From an uncultured Lachnospiraceae bacterium (GTDB taxonomy: Bacteria; Bacillota; Clostridia; Lachnospirales; Lachnospiraceae): 64,000 nt of DNA. Position 1 is the stretch's first letter; the number at the start of each line of letters is the position of its first letter. Both the position numbers and the translations under genes were made by a program. This document shows, piece by piece, positions 26,820 to 35,808 of this stretch. The DNA lies in the NCBI GenBank assembly GCA_910587935.1, contig CAJUNP010000009.1, positions 24,670 through 88,669 on the forward strand, given 5' to 3'. Under the pieces are notes generated by a model. That model was not told where the DNA came from and did not search any database. It saw nothing but the letters and a program-made list of their open reading frames with translations.

Positions 26820-27266
26820 ATGTTAAGACCGGCATTATTCAGAAACACGAAACCCGTAATGTTTGACGATTCATTTGATCATTTTTTCCATGACATGTTT
26901 CAGGACTTTTGGGGAAATCAGGAACTGGGCTCTCTGGCAGCTTTTAATACGGATGTGATTGATCGGGGAGATCATTATGAACTGCAGGCGGAATTGCCCG
27001 GATTTGAAAAGGAAGATATCAATATCGATCTGAAAAATGATATGCTGACGATTTCCGCATCTCATAAGGAAGAATCTTCCGAAAATGAAAAAAAGAATTA
27101 TGTCCGCAGGGAACGCAGATACAGTTCTTATTCCAGAAGCTTTCATGTGGAAGGCCTTTCACCGGCAGATATCGACGCTTCCTATAATAACGGTATTCTG
27201 GAGGTTCGTTTCCCTAAAAGGGATTTGGTATCAAAGGAAGAAGCAAAACGCATAGAAATCAAGTAA
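26820..27266 (+). CDS. hsp20: Small heat-shock protein, Hsp20/alpha-crystallin
   Basis: 148 residues from the ATG at 26820 (AAAGGAG, 8 bases). Contains the alpha-crystallin domain: DVIDRGDHYELQAELPGFEK, then LTISASHKEE, and the strand FHVEGLSPADIDASYNNGIL with the conserved A-x-x-x-N-G-I/V-L-E-V motif. The C-terminus lacks a clear I-x-I anchor but ends IEIK. An ATP-independent holdase that keeps unfolding proteins soluble. Confidence 0.92.
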   Translation: MLRPALFRNTKPVMFDDSFDHFFHDMFQDFWGNQELGSLAAFNTDVIDRGDHYELQAELPGFEKEDINIDLKNDMLTISASHKEESSENEKKNYVRRERRYSSYSRSFHVEGLSPADIDASYNNGILEVRFPKRDLVSKEEAKRIEIK

Positions 27267-27304
27267 GATCAGGTGCCTGAAAACAGGAAAACCGTTTACC
27301 CAAG

Positions 27305-27343
27305 CAGGGTTTCATAAATGTTTACGGCATTTATGAAATCCTG
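27305..27343. terminator. 16-bp hairpin after hsp20, probably bidirectional
   Basis: CAGGGTTTCATAAATG and CATTTATGAAATCCTG pair over 16 bp (one G:U) with a 7-base loop, between the convergent hsp20 and the small gene at 27370. A T-rich stretch follows about 15 bases later on the plus strand, so termination is likely but not textbook. Confidence 0.55.
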
Positions 27344-27369
27344 TCAGGTTTGTCCTGTAACTTTTTCAT

Positions 27370-27567
27370 TTATTCTTCTTTGAGAGATTTACTCAAATTA
27401 CGCTCCCTGTGTTCCTTAAGCAGCCTTTGCAATTCTTTATATTCCGCTTCCGTTACGGAATAGTCTTCAACAATTGCCCCAAAAAATCTTTTGGGTCTTT
27501 CACATTTTTTATTTTCGGATATCTTCTGTTTATTTTTTAATGATAAAAACCATTCTTTTAGCTTCAT
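27370..27567 (-). CDS. Small hypothetical protein, 65 residues
   Basis: Highly charged, Lys/Glu-rich (MKLKEWFLSLKNKQKISENK and a helical tail LQRLLKEHRERNLSKSLKEE), with no membrane segment and no family I recognise. It is called a gene because AAAGGGG stands 8 bases before the ATG and because a perfect palindrome lies 75 bases upstream of the start. Confidence 0.5.
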   Translation of the reverse strand: MKLKEWFLSLKNKQKISENKKCERPKRFFGAIVEDYSVTEAEYKELQRLLKEHRERNLSKSLKEE

Positions 27568-27641
27568 ATTTTATTTCCCCTTTCTATTTATACTTATACC
27601 CCATTTTTACTTTTGTAACCAAAACAATTGGAAACTGTATT

Positions 27642-27664
27642 AGTATCGCTTTAAAAGCGATACT
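27642..27664. promoter_or_regulatory. Perfect 11-1-11 palindrome
   Basis: AGTATCGCTTTaAAAGCGATACT, in the 291-base divergent gap between the 65-residue gene and the hydroxyacid dehydrogenase gene. The symmetry and the position favour an operator. The rest of the gap is AT-rich with no other recognisable feature. Confidence 0.5.
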
Positions 27665-27858
27665 TGCTTATTTATATCGTTTTTTATCCTTTTTAGTATT
27701 GCACGTTTTATATACTTTATAATTATAATACATGCACTATAACATCGTCAATATGCTTGTAAAATAGTGCTCAAAGAAATGCTCTGCAGGAAAACTTGTC
27801 AGGGTTCCTCCATTATGTTATTATAATGTTTATGGCTTATCCAGCAGGAGGTTATTCC

Positions 27859-28818
27859 ATGAAAATAGTAATCCTGGAACGTAACAGCGCGGGAACCGAT
27901 ATTGAAATGGATTTTTCAGATTTAGGAGAAGTTGTCTGTTATCCTAATACGGTAACAAAGGAAGAAACGGCATCACGAATTCAGGATGCGGATATCGTTG
28001 TAGCAAACAAGGCTCCGTTCTGCGAGGAAACACTGCAGGGAGTCCGCAGGCTTAAGCTGATTTGTGAACTGGCAACGGGCTTTGATAATTGTGATTTGGA
28101 ATACTGCAGCAAAAGGGGAATTCAGGTGCGCAACGTCGTGGATTATTCTACCGCCATGGTAGCCCAGCATACTTTTGCGCTGGCTTTAAGTCTTCTCGGC
28201 AGGCTTCCTTATTATGACAGCTATGTCAAATCAGGCGCTTACAGCGCACAGGATCGGTTTTCCAATTTTGAGCTGCCGTTTCATGAACTGAGCGGTAAGG
28301 TATGGGGCATTATAGGCATGGGGCATATCGGCAGACGTGTCGCAGACATTGCCGCCGCTTTCGGGTGCCGCGTTATTTTTTATTCCGCTTCCGGTACCAG
28401 CACATGTACGGATTATGAACGGGTTAATCTGGATACTTTATTAGCAAAAAGCGACGTATTGTCTCTCCATTGTCCGCTAACCGAGAGAACCCGGCATTTA
28501 ATTAACAGAAACGCTTTGAAAAAAATGAAGCCCTCCGCAGTACTGATTAATGTTGCCAGAGGCGCAGTTGCAGATAATCGGGCTCTTTACGAAGCGCTTA
28601 CCGGCGGATGGATCGCCGCCGCCGGCCTGGACGTACTGGAGGAGGAACCGATCGGTCCGGACAACCCATTGGGACTGATACAGGACAGCTGCCGGCTGAT
28701 TATAACGCCGCATCTGGCATGGGCAAGCGTGGAAGCCAGAAAGCGCTGTGTAGAGGAAGTCCGCAAAAATATTAAGGCTTTCCTGCAAAATGAACCAAGA
28801 AACATTGTTAACCCGTAA
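27859..28818 (+). CDS. D-2-hydroxyacid dehydrogenase
   Basis: 319 residues from the ATG at 27859 (CAGGAGG upstream). NAD-binding Rossmann motif GMGHIGRRVADIAAAFG; catalytic Arg in INVARGAV, Glu in LDVLEEEP, His in ITPHLAWAS, the full triad of the family. Nearest in style to glycerate/hydroxypyruvate reductases, so it may interconvert a 2-oxoacid and a D-2-hydroxyacid with NADH; the exact substrate is not readable. Followed 26 bases later by the GtrA gene, so possibly one transcript. Confidence 0.88.
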   Translation: MKIVILERNSAGTDIEMDFSDLGEVVCYPNTVTKEETASRIQDADIVVANKAPFCEETLQGVRRLKLICELATGFDNCDLEYCSKRGIQVRNVVDYSTAMVAQHTFALALSLLGRLPYYDSYVKSGAYSAQDRFSNFELPFHELSGKVWGIIGMGHIGRRVADIAAAFGCRVIFYSASGTSTCTDYERVNLDTLLAKSDVLSLHCPLTERTRHLINRNALKKMKPSAVLINVARGAVADNRALYEALTGGWIAAAGLDVLEEEPIGPDNPLGLIQDSCRLIITPHLAWASVEARKRCVEEVRKNIKAFLQNEPRNIVNP

Positions 28819-28844
28819 AGGGATAAGAGACAGAAAGGTATGGC

Positions 28845-29339
28845 ATGTTTAAAAAATTATTTGACTTCGGAATGAAAATGTACAAAAAGTATGAAGAAAT
28901 TGTTAATTATCTGATTGTGGGCGTGGCAACCACGGTAGTTTACCTGATTGCCTGTTTTATATTTGAAAAGTTTATCTGGGACCCTGCAATTCCTTTTGAA
29001 AATTTTCTGATTAATACGTTTGGCTGGCTGGTGGGCGTTATTTTTGCCTATATTACCAATCGAAAATATGTCTTTAAAAGCGAAAGCGAGAACGTGGCGG
29101 GAGAAGCCGCAAAATTTGTTGGCGGAAGGCTGTTAACCTGGGGGCTGGACGTATTTATTATGTGGCTGATGGTAAACGTATGGGAAATTAATTATTGGAT
29201 TGCAAAGTTGTTTGTATCCTGCGTACTGGTTATGATCGCCAATTATCTGATCAGCAAGTTGATTGTTTTCGCAGGCAAACGGGACAATCATCCCGGCACA
29301 AAACCGGAAAGGGAAAATATCGATGAAGGAAAAAAGTAA
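28845..29339 (+). CDS. GtrA-family membrane protein
   Basis: 164 residues with four membrane helices and the family's core pattern: NYLIVGVATTVVYLIACF in the first helix, then FAYITNRKYVF between helices 2 and 3, and ANYLISKLIVF in the last. GtrA proteins are small flippase-like proteins linked to moving polyprenyl-linked sugars across the membrane. It overlaps lspA by 17 bases. Confidence 0.85.
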   Translation: MFKKLFDFGMKMYKKYEEIVNYLIVGVATTVVYLIACFIFEKFIWDPAIPFENFLINTFGWLVGVIFAYITNRKYVFKSESENVAGEAAKFVGGRLLTWGLDVFIMWLMVNVWEINYWIAKLFVSCVLVMIANYLISKLIVFAGKRDNHPGTKPERENIDEGKK

Positions 29340-29871
29340 TCTGAAAAGAAACGTCTCCGCACTCACGGGTGTGATTCTATTATGCTTCATAGATCAAATC
29401 ACAAAATATTTTGTATCTTCCCGTATGCTTTTAGGCGAAGTCATCCCTCTTATAGAGGGCGTATTTCAGCTTCGCTACATCCGTAACGATGGGATGGCAT
29501 GGAGCCTGTTAGAGGGAAAACAGATTATATTTGTAATCTTAACGCCGGTTGTTATGTTTTTTCTGATTAAAGTGTTTTTATGTTTACCGGAAGAAAAAAA
29601 ATACGGCCCCATTCGGGTGATCCTCGTATTTCTGACGGCGGGAGCCATGGGAAACCTGATCGACCGTATATGGGGCGGTGAAGTATTATTCAAAGGAAGC
29701 GTCATTGATTTTTTTGATTTCTGCCTGATTCAATTTCCAGTTTTTAACGTAGCGGATATTTATGTCAGCTTATCCGTCGTTGTACTTCTGTTCCTGATGC
29801 TGTTTTGCTATAAGGAAGAAGATTTTGAAATCATTTATGACAGTTGTGTCCGTTTTAAAAAGAAATCTTAA
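29323..29871 (+). CDS. lspA: Lipoprotein signal peptidase (signal peptidase II)
   Basis: 182 residues from the ATG at 29323, inside the end of the GtrA gene. Four membrane helices. The two catalytic aspartates are in MGNLIDRIWGG and FNVADIYVS, and VIDFFDF lies between them, as in all LspA. It cleaves the signal peptides of diacylated prolipoproteins, of which this window encodes at least three. The C-terminal tail is longer and more charged than in E. coli. Confidence 0.93.
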   Translation: MKEKSNLKRNVSALTGVILLCFIDQITKYFVSSRMLLGEVIPLIEGVFQLRYIRNDGMAWSLLEGKQIIFVILTPVVMFFLIKVFLCLPEEKKYGPIRVILVFLTAGAMGNLIDRIWGGEVLFKGSVIDFFDFCLIQFPVFNVADIYVSLSVVVLLFLMLFCYKEEDFEIIYDSCVRFKKKS

Positions 29872-29872
29872 T

Positions 29873-30571
29873 CTAAATTTTCGTAACAAAATCCCGTACT
29901 AATGCGGAACAATGCGCTGCCGCCGCTTTTTCAAAGGAGGGGTAATCCATGTGCGCGCTGTCGTCCGCTTTATCGGATATGGCGCGGATAATAACGAAAG
30001 GAATACGGTTTAAATAAGCCGCGTGCGCAATCGCCGCTCCTTCCATTTCGGTACAATAACCGCCTACGGCCGTAATAATATGCTCTTTGGCTTCTTTCGA
30101 AGAAATGAACTGATCGCCGCTGGCAATCTTTCCGGTCCTTACGGTAATATCACAAACCGCTTCCCGGCAGGAAACCCTGGCAGCTTCCACCATTGCCGTA
30201 TCCGCAGGGAAAAATCGTACATCCATACCGGGAACCTGCCCAATCTCGTATCCCAGAGAAGTGACATCCATGTCATGATAAACGGCTTCCGTACCGATCA
30301 CAAGGTCTCCGATGTCAAGTTCCGCGCTCAGCGAACCTGCAACGCCGGTATTAATGATATGGGTAACAGCAAAGCAGTCAGCCAGTATCTGCACGCAAAT
30401 GCCCGCATTCACTTTTCCGATCCCGCACTGCACGATTACCACTTCAGCCTGGTTCAGAGTACCTTCGTAAAATTTCATGGAAGCTTTTTCCACAATCCGC
30501 TTAACGGACATTTCTGCTTTTAACGCTTCTACTTCCAGCTCCATAGCTCCGATAATTCCAATTTTGTTCAT
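29873..30571 (-). CDS. mtnN: 5'-methylthioadenosine/S-adenosylhomocysteine nucleosidase
   Basis: 232 residues. Catalytic Glu in IGAMELEVEALK, nucleoside-binding TEMEGAAIAH, and the general acid Asp in IRAISDKADD are all present. Splits adenine from SAH and MTA; the S-ribosylhomocysteine so formed is the substrate of LuxS, encoded 25 bases upstream in the same operon. Together they detoxify SAH and make the AI-2 precursor DPD. Confidence 0.94.
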   Translation of the reverse strand: MNKIGIIGAMELEVEALKAEMSVKRIVEKASMKFYEGTLNQAEVVIVQCGIGKVNAGICVQILADCFAVTHIINTGVAGSLSAELDIGDLVIGTEAVYHDMDVTSLGYEIGQVPGMDVRFFPADTAMVEAARVSCREAVCDITVRTGKIASGDQFISSKEAKEHIITAVGGYCTEMEGAAIAHAAYLNRIPFVIIRAISDKADDSAHMDYPSFEKAAAAHCSALVRDFVTKI

Positions 30572-30596
30572 TATATCTCTCTCCTTTAAGCTCGTC

Positions 30597-31076
30597 TTAT
30601 TCGGGATAAATCAGTCTGCTGTCGTCAATGGCATATAAAACCTGTTCCAGATACCGGCCGGCCAGGTAATTGGCCATAGGCAGATTCATATCCAGGTAAT
30701 TGCCGCAGTCTTTGGGATCGGCGCCCGGTACGGCGTCATGAAAATCTCTGATAAATTCAAACAGCTCCGTTATCAGCGGGGCAATCTGCCTTGAAGTGTA
30801 ATCACCGGCAAGTAAAAGGTAAAAACCGGTGCGGCACCCCATGGGCCCAAAATAGACGGTGCGTTCCCCAAATTCTTTATGATTCCGCAGGAAGGTTGCG
30901 CCAAGGTGTTCTATGGTGTGAATCTCTGCGGTATTCATGACAGGCTCCTCGTTAGGAGATGTAATACGCAGATCAAAGGTTGTTATAACGGCGTTCTGAA
31001 AAGTATCTTTTCTGGAAACGTAGACGCCGGGCTGCAGCTTGATATGGTCAATTGTAAAACTTGTGATCTTCTCCAT
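30597..31076 (-). CDS. luxS: S-ribosylhomocysteine lyase
   Basis: 159 residues, the normal length. Metal ligands His53 and His57 of HTIEH and Cys124; catalytic Cys81 in GPMGCRTGFY and Glu56. Converts S-ribosylhomocysteine into homocysteine and DPD, the source of autoinducer-2. GGAGG precedes the ATG; promoter at 31118-31146. First gene of luxS-mtnN. Confidence 0.96.
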   Translation of the reverse strand: MEKITSFTIDHIKLQPGVYVSRKDTFQNAVITTFDLRITSPNEEPVMNTAEIHTIEHLGATFLRNHKEFGERTVYFGPMGCRTGFYLLLAGDYTSRQIAPLITELFEFIRDFHDAVPGADPKDCGNYLDMNLPMANYLAGRYLEQVLYAIDDSRLIYPE

Positions 31077-31117
31077 AATAAGTCCTCCAGGAAAATAAGG
31101 TAAACAGTATCAAATAA

Positions 31118-31146
31118 ACTCTATCGGATTTACCGCTAAAAGTCAA
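31118..31146 (-). promoter_or_regulatory. Promoter of luxS-mtnN
   Basis: Minus-strand TTGACT (31141-31146), 17-base spacer, TAGAGT (31118-31123), about 40 bases before luxS. Confidence 0.65.
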
Positions 31147-31179
31147 GAGCGACAAATTTGAAAAAAGCCGGCAAGGCGG

Positions 31180-31208
31180 TTGAATTTATAGCTTTCTGAA
31201 TGTATAAT
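31180..31208 (+). promoter_or_regulatory. Promoter of the cyclic-nucleotide-binding-like gene
   Basis: TTGAAT (31180-31185), 17-base spacer, perfect TATAAT (31203-31208), 33 bases before the start codon; back-to-back with the luxS promoter. Confidence 0.75.
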
Positions 31209-31240
31209 AGTAAAAGATTTTAAACACGCAGGAGGATGTT

Positions 31241-33535
31241 ATGGCTTCCGTAATAATTGAAAAAAATAAGATATTATTTGAATCCGGCAAACCCTTCGGA
31301 GAACTTTTTGTAATTTTAAAGGGCAGCGTATCCGTATCTTTTCCCGGCGGAAAATTTACTCTGTCCAAGGGTGATGTTGCCGGTATCTGCGAACTTTTTG
31401 AAGACGTACACTTTATGACTTGTAAAACTCTGGAAGATTCGACCGTGGTATCGTACCCGATTTCGGACATTGCCTCCCTGGATTCGTTTTTCCGGGCCAA
31501 TCCCGATTACAGTGTCTTGTTTGCACGTTCCGCTTTCCGTCAGATGAACGCTCTTTTACAATGCTGTGAACTGGCGCGGTTCCGCTGCGGCGAGCTTTAT
31601 ACGGCCTGCACGAAGGATTATTCCATGTACAATGTCTGTTGTATGCGCCATCAGGTTGCCGCAAAGAAGCTTCCGGGGCTTTCCGATCTGTCTCCCCTGA
31701 TGGAAGAAGCGCCCCTGGACGACTGGGCCGTTTCCTATTACGACGGTTTTGAACATCTATTATCGGAAAACAGCGGTTCTGTCGTTCTTTCCAAAGCTCC
31801 CGCCGTTCCCGCCGGGTTAATTGCCGGTATCTGTTCAGACTTTGTAAAAACCGGGGATTCCATGGAAGCGCTTGCAGAATATCAAAAGCAGGTTCTTTCT
31901 ATGTATCTGAATGAAGACGGCGAAGACCTATTTACATTTTATATGGATTTGTATGAAAAATCGGCCGCCGGTTCTTCTGACTTTAAACTCCTGCAGGCTG
32001 CTATCGGTAAAATGATTCAACGGCTTCAGTCTGCTTCCGATCTGAATCAGGAGCTTTATGCAAAACGGGCCGCCGCATTCCAGGCTGTTATAAAAGCAAA
32101 ACCCGCCGCCGCTTCTGCTTCCGCTCCCGCAGATCAGGAGAAACCCGCTTCTTTAGACGCTTCTTTCCTGCAGCAGCTTACAGATTCCCTGCATACGATT
32201 CTGTCTTATTCGGGTGCGGATTCCGAACAATGCCGCCAGTTTGAGGAACTGATTAACCGATATCAAAGCATGGATGATAAAAATGCCTCGGATGATGATT
32301 CCAGACGTCTGCGGCAGCAAATTACCGTTCAGTTTTATGAATTGTATGGAATGGTCTTTTTCAAGGCTGTCAAAGATTCTTCCATGCCGCTCGCAGTCCG
32401 TATGTTCCTTTATTTCGGATATGTTGACGAATTATTGGCAGGAACGGAAAACACGGCTTATCTGGGACAGCTTGCCGACCGCCTGTCAAAAGAGTCCAAT
32501 CCCCATACGTTTACTCTGTATGACTGGATGCTTGCCATCTTAAACGGGGAACGGGAACCCAGCCGGAATGAGTTTGACGAAGATTATACCAAGCACCTGC
32601 ACACGATGAAGATTTCCGGAAAAATCAGCGCCGAAGAAGAACGGGAATTTGCCGACGACACGTCGAAAAAAGTGGAATATGAGCTGAAGAATATGCTTCC
32701 TCCCGTTAACAAAATGACCAGCGGACGTATATCTACATTCTGTCCTGTATTTTCCGGACATAATGTTTTGAAGGCTCTGGACGCATCCTTTATTTCAAAC
32801 GCTTCGCTGCAGGCCGCTTTAAACTACAATATTTCTCTTGATTTCAGCGCCTATTACAGAGAATATGTCTATACGAATACAGAGGTTAATATTCCCAAAG
32901 AATATTTCCATTTGGAGGTGCTTCCGGATGTGATTTTGATGCCGGGCATTGGTACGAGGGGCGTTATGTGGCAGGAAATTGAAGGCCGCCGCAGAACCAC
33001 TTCCGCACGTATGATGCTTCCCATTTTTTATCTGGATGATCTCCGTTCGGCCGTTGTCCGTCTTACCGGAGAATATCGATGGGAAATGTGCAAGCGTATT
33101 CAGGGTCCCCGCTGGAATGATCTCTCCGAGCGTTCCCTGACCAGCGAATACTTTGATTATATTCAGTTTTATAAAAAGAATCATGAACTTTCCCCCGCCA
33201 CTAAGGAAAAGATCGGTAATGCCCTGAAAAAATCCCGCGGCAGCTTTAAGGAAATGTTTGTCAGAGACTATATTTCTTATATTTTATTTGAAGGAACAGG
33301 GTCGCCCAGATTAACGAAGCCGGCTCGAAGCACTCTGTTTACGTATTGTCCTTTTGCCAAACCGGTACGGAATACGTTAGGCGGGAATCCAATTTTCAAG
33401 GAAATGATGGAACGTTACGACGCCCGTCAGAAACAGCAGATTCATAAGATCGATATTTTAATTAAAAAGGTGGAAAACAGCGGACACGAAGTCCCCAAAG
33501 AGATACGGGACGAGTGGGATTATTTAAACTGCTAG
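31241..33535 (+). CDS. Large protein with N-terminal cyclic-nucleotide-binding-like domain
   Basis: 764 residues (GGAGG 6 bases before the ATG). Residues 1-110 read as a CAP/CNBD beta-roll: FESGKPFGELFVILKGSVSV, FTLSKGDVAGICELFED, then STVVSYPI. The usual phosphate-cassette Arg is not visible (the segment reads ICELFEDVHFMTC), so cAMP binding is doubtful. There is no helix-turn-helix. Residues 110-290 are helical with a Cys-rich patch (CTKDYSMYNVCCM), then an Ala/Pro linker near 286-305, then a C-terminal region of about 450 residues without a family I know, containing GIGTRGVMWQEIEGRRRTTSARM and RGSFKEMFVRDYISYILFEG. No signal peptide or membrane helix. Alone in its operon. Function unknown; a sensor with a large effector domain is a guess. 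Confidence 0.8.
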   Translation: MASVIIEKNKILFESGKPFGELFVILKGSVSVSFPGGKFTLSKGDVAGICELFEDVHFMTCKTLEDSTVVSYPISDIASLDSFFRANPDYSVLFARSAFRQMNALLQCCELARFRCGELYTACTKDYSMYNVCCMRHQVAAKKLPGLSDLSPLMEEAPLDDWAVSYYDGFEHLLSENSGSVVLSKAPAVPAGLIAGICSDFVKTGDSMEALAEYQKQVLSMYLNEDGEDLFTFYMDLYEKSAAGSSDFKLLQAAIGKMIQRLQSASDLNQELYAKRAAAFQAVIKAKPAAASASAPADQEKPASLDASFLQQLTDSLHTILSYSGADSEQCRQFEELINRYQSMDDKNASDDDSRRLRQQITVQFYELYGMVFFKAVKDSSMPLAVRMFLYFGYVDELLAGTENTAYLGQLADRLSKESNPHTFTLYDWMLAILNGEREPSRNEFDEDYTKHLHTMKISGKISAEEEREFADDTSKKVEYELKNMLPPVNKMTSGRISTFCPVFSGHNVLKALDASFISNASLQAALNYNISLDFSAYYREYVYTNTEVNIPKEYFHLEVLPDVILMPGIGTRGVMWQEIEGRRRTTSARMMLPIFYLDDLRSAVVRLTGEYRWEMCKRIQGPRWNDLSERSLTSEYFDYIQFYKKNHELSPATKEKIGNALKKSRGSFKEMFVRDYISYILFEGTGSPRLTKPARSTLFTYCPFAKPVRNTLGGNPIFKEMMERYDARQKQQIHKIDILIKKVENSGHEVPKEIRDEWDYLNC

Positions 33536-33550
33536 ATCTTTTTACAAGTA

Positions 33551-33589
33551 TAAAAAAGGATGTCAGCTTGCGGCCAGCATCCTTTTTTA
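33551..33589. terminator. Bidirectional rho-independent terminator
   Basis: TAAAAAAGGATG pairs with CATCCTTTTTTA around a 15-base loop, so both strands have a stem with a T-run. It sits between the convergent CNBD-like gene and the lipoprotein gene. Confidence 0.9.
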
Positions 33590-33605
33590 CAGGTTATCAT
33601 TCATT

Positions 33606-34202
33606 TTAGTAAGCTGCAAATCCGTTAAGAATCGCATCTTTCTGATCTTCATAACCTTCAACCCATGTGATTGTCATGCTCATCATACGATTGCCGACTT
33701 TTCTCATGTAATATTCCTGATTCATCTGCATTCCGTTTGCTTCTACGGTTGCAGATAATTTTTTGTAAGCCGCTCCGGCAATCGTAGCATCCTCAACCGT
33801 ATCGCTGAGGTTAACCGTCATGGTCGACATTCCCGTAACCTGCTCCTTGAAAAGATCTATATATTTATCTAAAGATACGCTGGTCTTCTCAAGAGTAATA
33901 TTCGCGTTAGCCGCTCCTAAAGAATCCGCCACAACCATTTCGTAGATCGTGGTAAGCTCCGCATATTTTTTCTGTACATCGGTTACGTCGTCTCCCATCA
34001 TTTCCAAAGTCATGCCCATCATCTGGGATAACTCTTCTTCACCGGCAAGTGTGAATCCTTCCGGAGTCGTAAAACGGAATCCTAAAAATTCAGTCTCGTA
34101 TCCGCTGTCCGTAAACGTGCCGGGGGTATAACCTTTGCCGCCGCACGCAGTCAGCAATACTGCGACAATCACTAATGCCATTGCAAGGAATCTCTTTTTC
34201 AT
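33606..34202 (-). CDS. Lipoprotein, uncharacterised
   Basis: 198 residues from the ATG at 34202 (GGAGAGGAG upstream). Signal MKKRFLAMALVIVAVLLTAC ends in the lipobox LLTAC, so it is membrane-anchored outside. The mature domain begins with FLGFRFTTPEGF, a pattern frequent in Lachnospiraceae lipoproteins, and is Met-rich in the region MMGMTLEMMGDD. Ligand and role unknown. Its neighbour pgi upstream ends about 160 bases before this start, so it probably has its own promoter. Confidence 0.8.
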   Translation of the reverse strand: MKKRFLAMALVIVAVLLTACGGKGYTPGTFTDSGYETEFLGFRFTTPEGFTLAGEEELSQMMGMTLEMMGDDVTDVQKKYAELTTIYEMVVADSLGAANANITLEKTSVSLDKYIDLFKEQVTGMSTMTVNLSDTVEDATIAGAAYKKLSATVEANGMQMNQEYYMRKVGNRMMSMTITWVEGYEDQKDAILNGFAAY

Positions 34203-34359
34203 GTTGCTTCTCCTCTCCTTTTCCCGCTTAATTTGTTTTGATGCGATACATATTTTAGCATAATAAATATACCAATACAATCTTAAACATCAACAACTTT
34301 AAAACTAAAAAGAAAGAATTTTTATGGCATTATCGATAAAAACTTTTTGTATTCACCGT

Positions 34360-35709
34360 TTATAATCTCTTTAAAAGAATTTCTCTCTGTTCTTCATATC
34401 CCGGCTTGCCAAGAAGTGCAAACATATTCTTCTTGTAGCTTTCCACACCGGGCTGGTTGAAGGGATTCACGCCCAGCAGGTAACCGCTGACACCGCAGGC
34501 AAACTCAAAGAAATAGAACAGCTCTCCGAGGAAAAACTCGCTGACCTCGGGTACATTGACAAGGAAATTGGGAACCTGTCCGTCCGTATGGGCCAGAATC
34601 GTTCCGTTCATTGCGCTTTTATTTACAAAATCAACGGTCTTGCCGGACAGATAATTAAGTCCGTCCAAGTCCACCGGCTCTGTGCCGATAATGATCTCTT
34701 CCCGGGAAGCTTCCACATTGATTACGGTTTCAAACATGATTCTTGCACCGTCCTGAATAAACTGTCCCATGGAATGAAGATCCGTAGTCAGATCTACGCT
34801 TGCAGGGAAAATACCTTTCTGGTCCTTGCCTTCGCTTTCACCGTAAAGCTGTTTCCACCATTCGGATACGTAATGCACGCTGGGTTCATAGTTGGCAAGA
34901 ATCTCAACGCTTTTGCCTTTTCTCAGTAAAATGTTGCGGGCTGCCGCGTATAAAAGCGCGTCGTTCTCTTCAAAAGCCGCATTCAGCGCGCGTTCTCTTC
35001 CGCTCGCCGCACCTTCCATCAGTTTATCGATGTCCGCGCCGCTTACTGCAATGGGAAGCAGACCTACTGCGGTCAGCACGGAAAAACGTCCGCCTACGTC
35101 GTCCGGCACCACAAAGCTCTCATAGCCCTCTTCCGAAGCAAGGTTCTTAAGAGATCCCTTCGCTTTGTCCGTGGTTGCATAGATTCTCTTTGCTGCCTCT
35201 TCTTTGCCGTATTTCTTTTCCAGCATCTCCTTAAAGACACGGAACGCAATAGCCGGCTCCGTGGTAGTTCCCGACTTGGAGATCATGTTGACTGAAAAAT
35301 CCCTGTCGCCGATTACATCCATCAGGTGTCTGATATAGGTGGAGCTGATGGAATTGCCCACAAAGTATATTTCGGGAGTCTTGCGCATCTCTTTGCTTAT
35401 TACATTGTAAAAGCTGTGGCGTAAAAATTCGATTGCGGCCCTTGCCCCCAGATAAGAGCCCCCAATGCCTATTACCACAAGAACCTCGGAATCACTCTGA
35501 ATCTTCGCCGCCGCTTTTTTAATCCGGTCGAACTCCTCTTTGTCATAATTTACCGGAAGATCCAGCCAGCCAAGAAAATCGCTTCCTGCGCCCGTTTTGG
35601 ATACTAACAATTCTTTTGCGTCCAGGGTGAGCTTCTTCATTAAGTCCATTTCATCAGCCGAAATGAATGAACTTGTCCTGGAATAATCAAAGGTTACTTT
35701 CCTGTTCAT
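34360..35709 (-). CDS. pgi: Glucose-6-phosphate isomerase
   Basis: 449 residues, the usual size of the shorter Gram-positive form. Substrate-phosphate loop SKSGTTTEPAIAFRVF, catalytic Glu in LYGESEGKDQKGIFPAS, and His/Lys in the C-terminal third (HTDGQVPN; NPFNQPGVESYKKNMF). Interconverts glucose-6-P and fructose-6-P in glycolysis. AAAGGAG precedes the ATG; promoter at 35756-35784. Confidence 0.96.
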   Translation of the reverse strand: MNRKVTFDYSRTSSFISADEMDLMKKLTLDAKELLVSKTGAGSDFLGWLDLPVNYDKEEFDRIKKAAAKIQSDSEVLVVIGIGGSYLGARAAIEFLRHSFYNVISKEMRKTPEIYFVGNSISSTYIRHLMDVIGDRDFSVNMISKSGTTTEPAIAFRVFKEMLEKKYGKEEAAKRIYATTDKAKGSLKNLASEEGYESFVVPDDVGGRFSVLTAVGLLPIAVSGADIDKLMEGAASGRERALNAAFEENDALLYAAARNILLRKGKSVEILANYEPSVHYVSEWWKQLYGESEGKDQKGIFPASVDLTTDLHSMGQFIQDGARIMFETVINVEASREEIIIGTEPVDLDGLNYLSGKTVDFVNKSAMNGTILAHTDGQVPNFLVNVPEVSEFFLGELFYFFEFACGVSGYLLGVNPFNQPGVESYKKNMFALLGKPGYEEQREILLKRL

Positions 35710-35755
35710 GATATCACTCCTTTTGAATTATTTGTATTTCTTTCCAAACAATTAC

Positions 35756-35784
35756 AGTTTAGCAAAGATATTATGGGAATTCAA
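35756..35784 (-). promoter_or_regulatory. Promoter of pgi
   Basis: Minus-strand TTGAAT (35779-35784), 17-base spacer, TAAACT (35756-35761), 47 bases before the start codon. Confidence 0.5.
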
Positions 35785-35808
35785 GAGGAATTCTGCACCG
35801 GTCTTTCC

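Noticed and set aside
34360..35709. Plus-strand frames of about 110 codons inside pgi
   Set aside because: Antisense shadows of a strongly conserved housekeeping gene; no ribosome sites.
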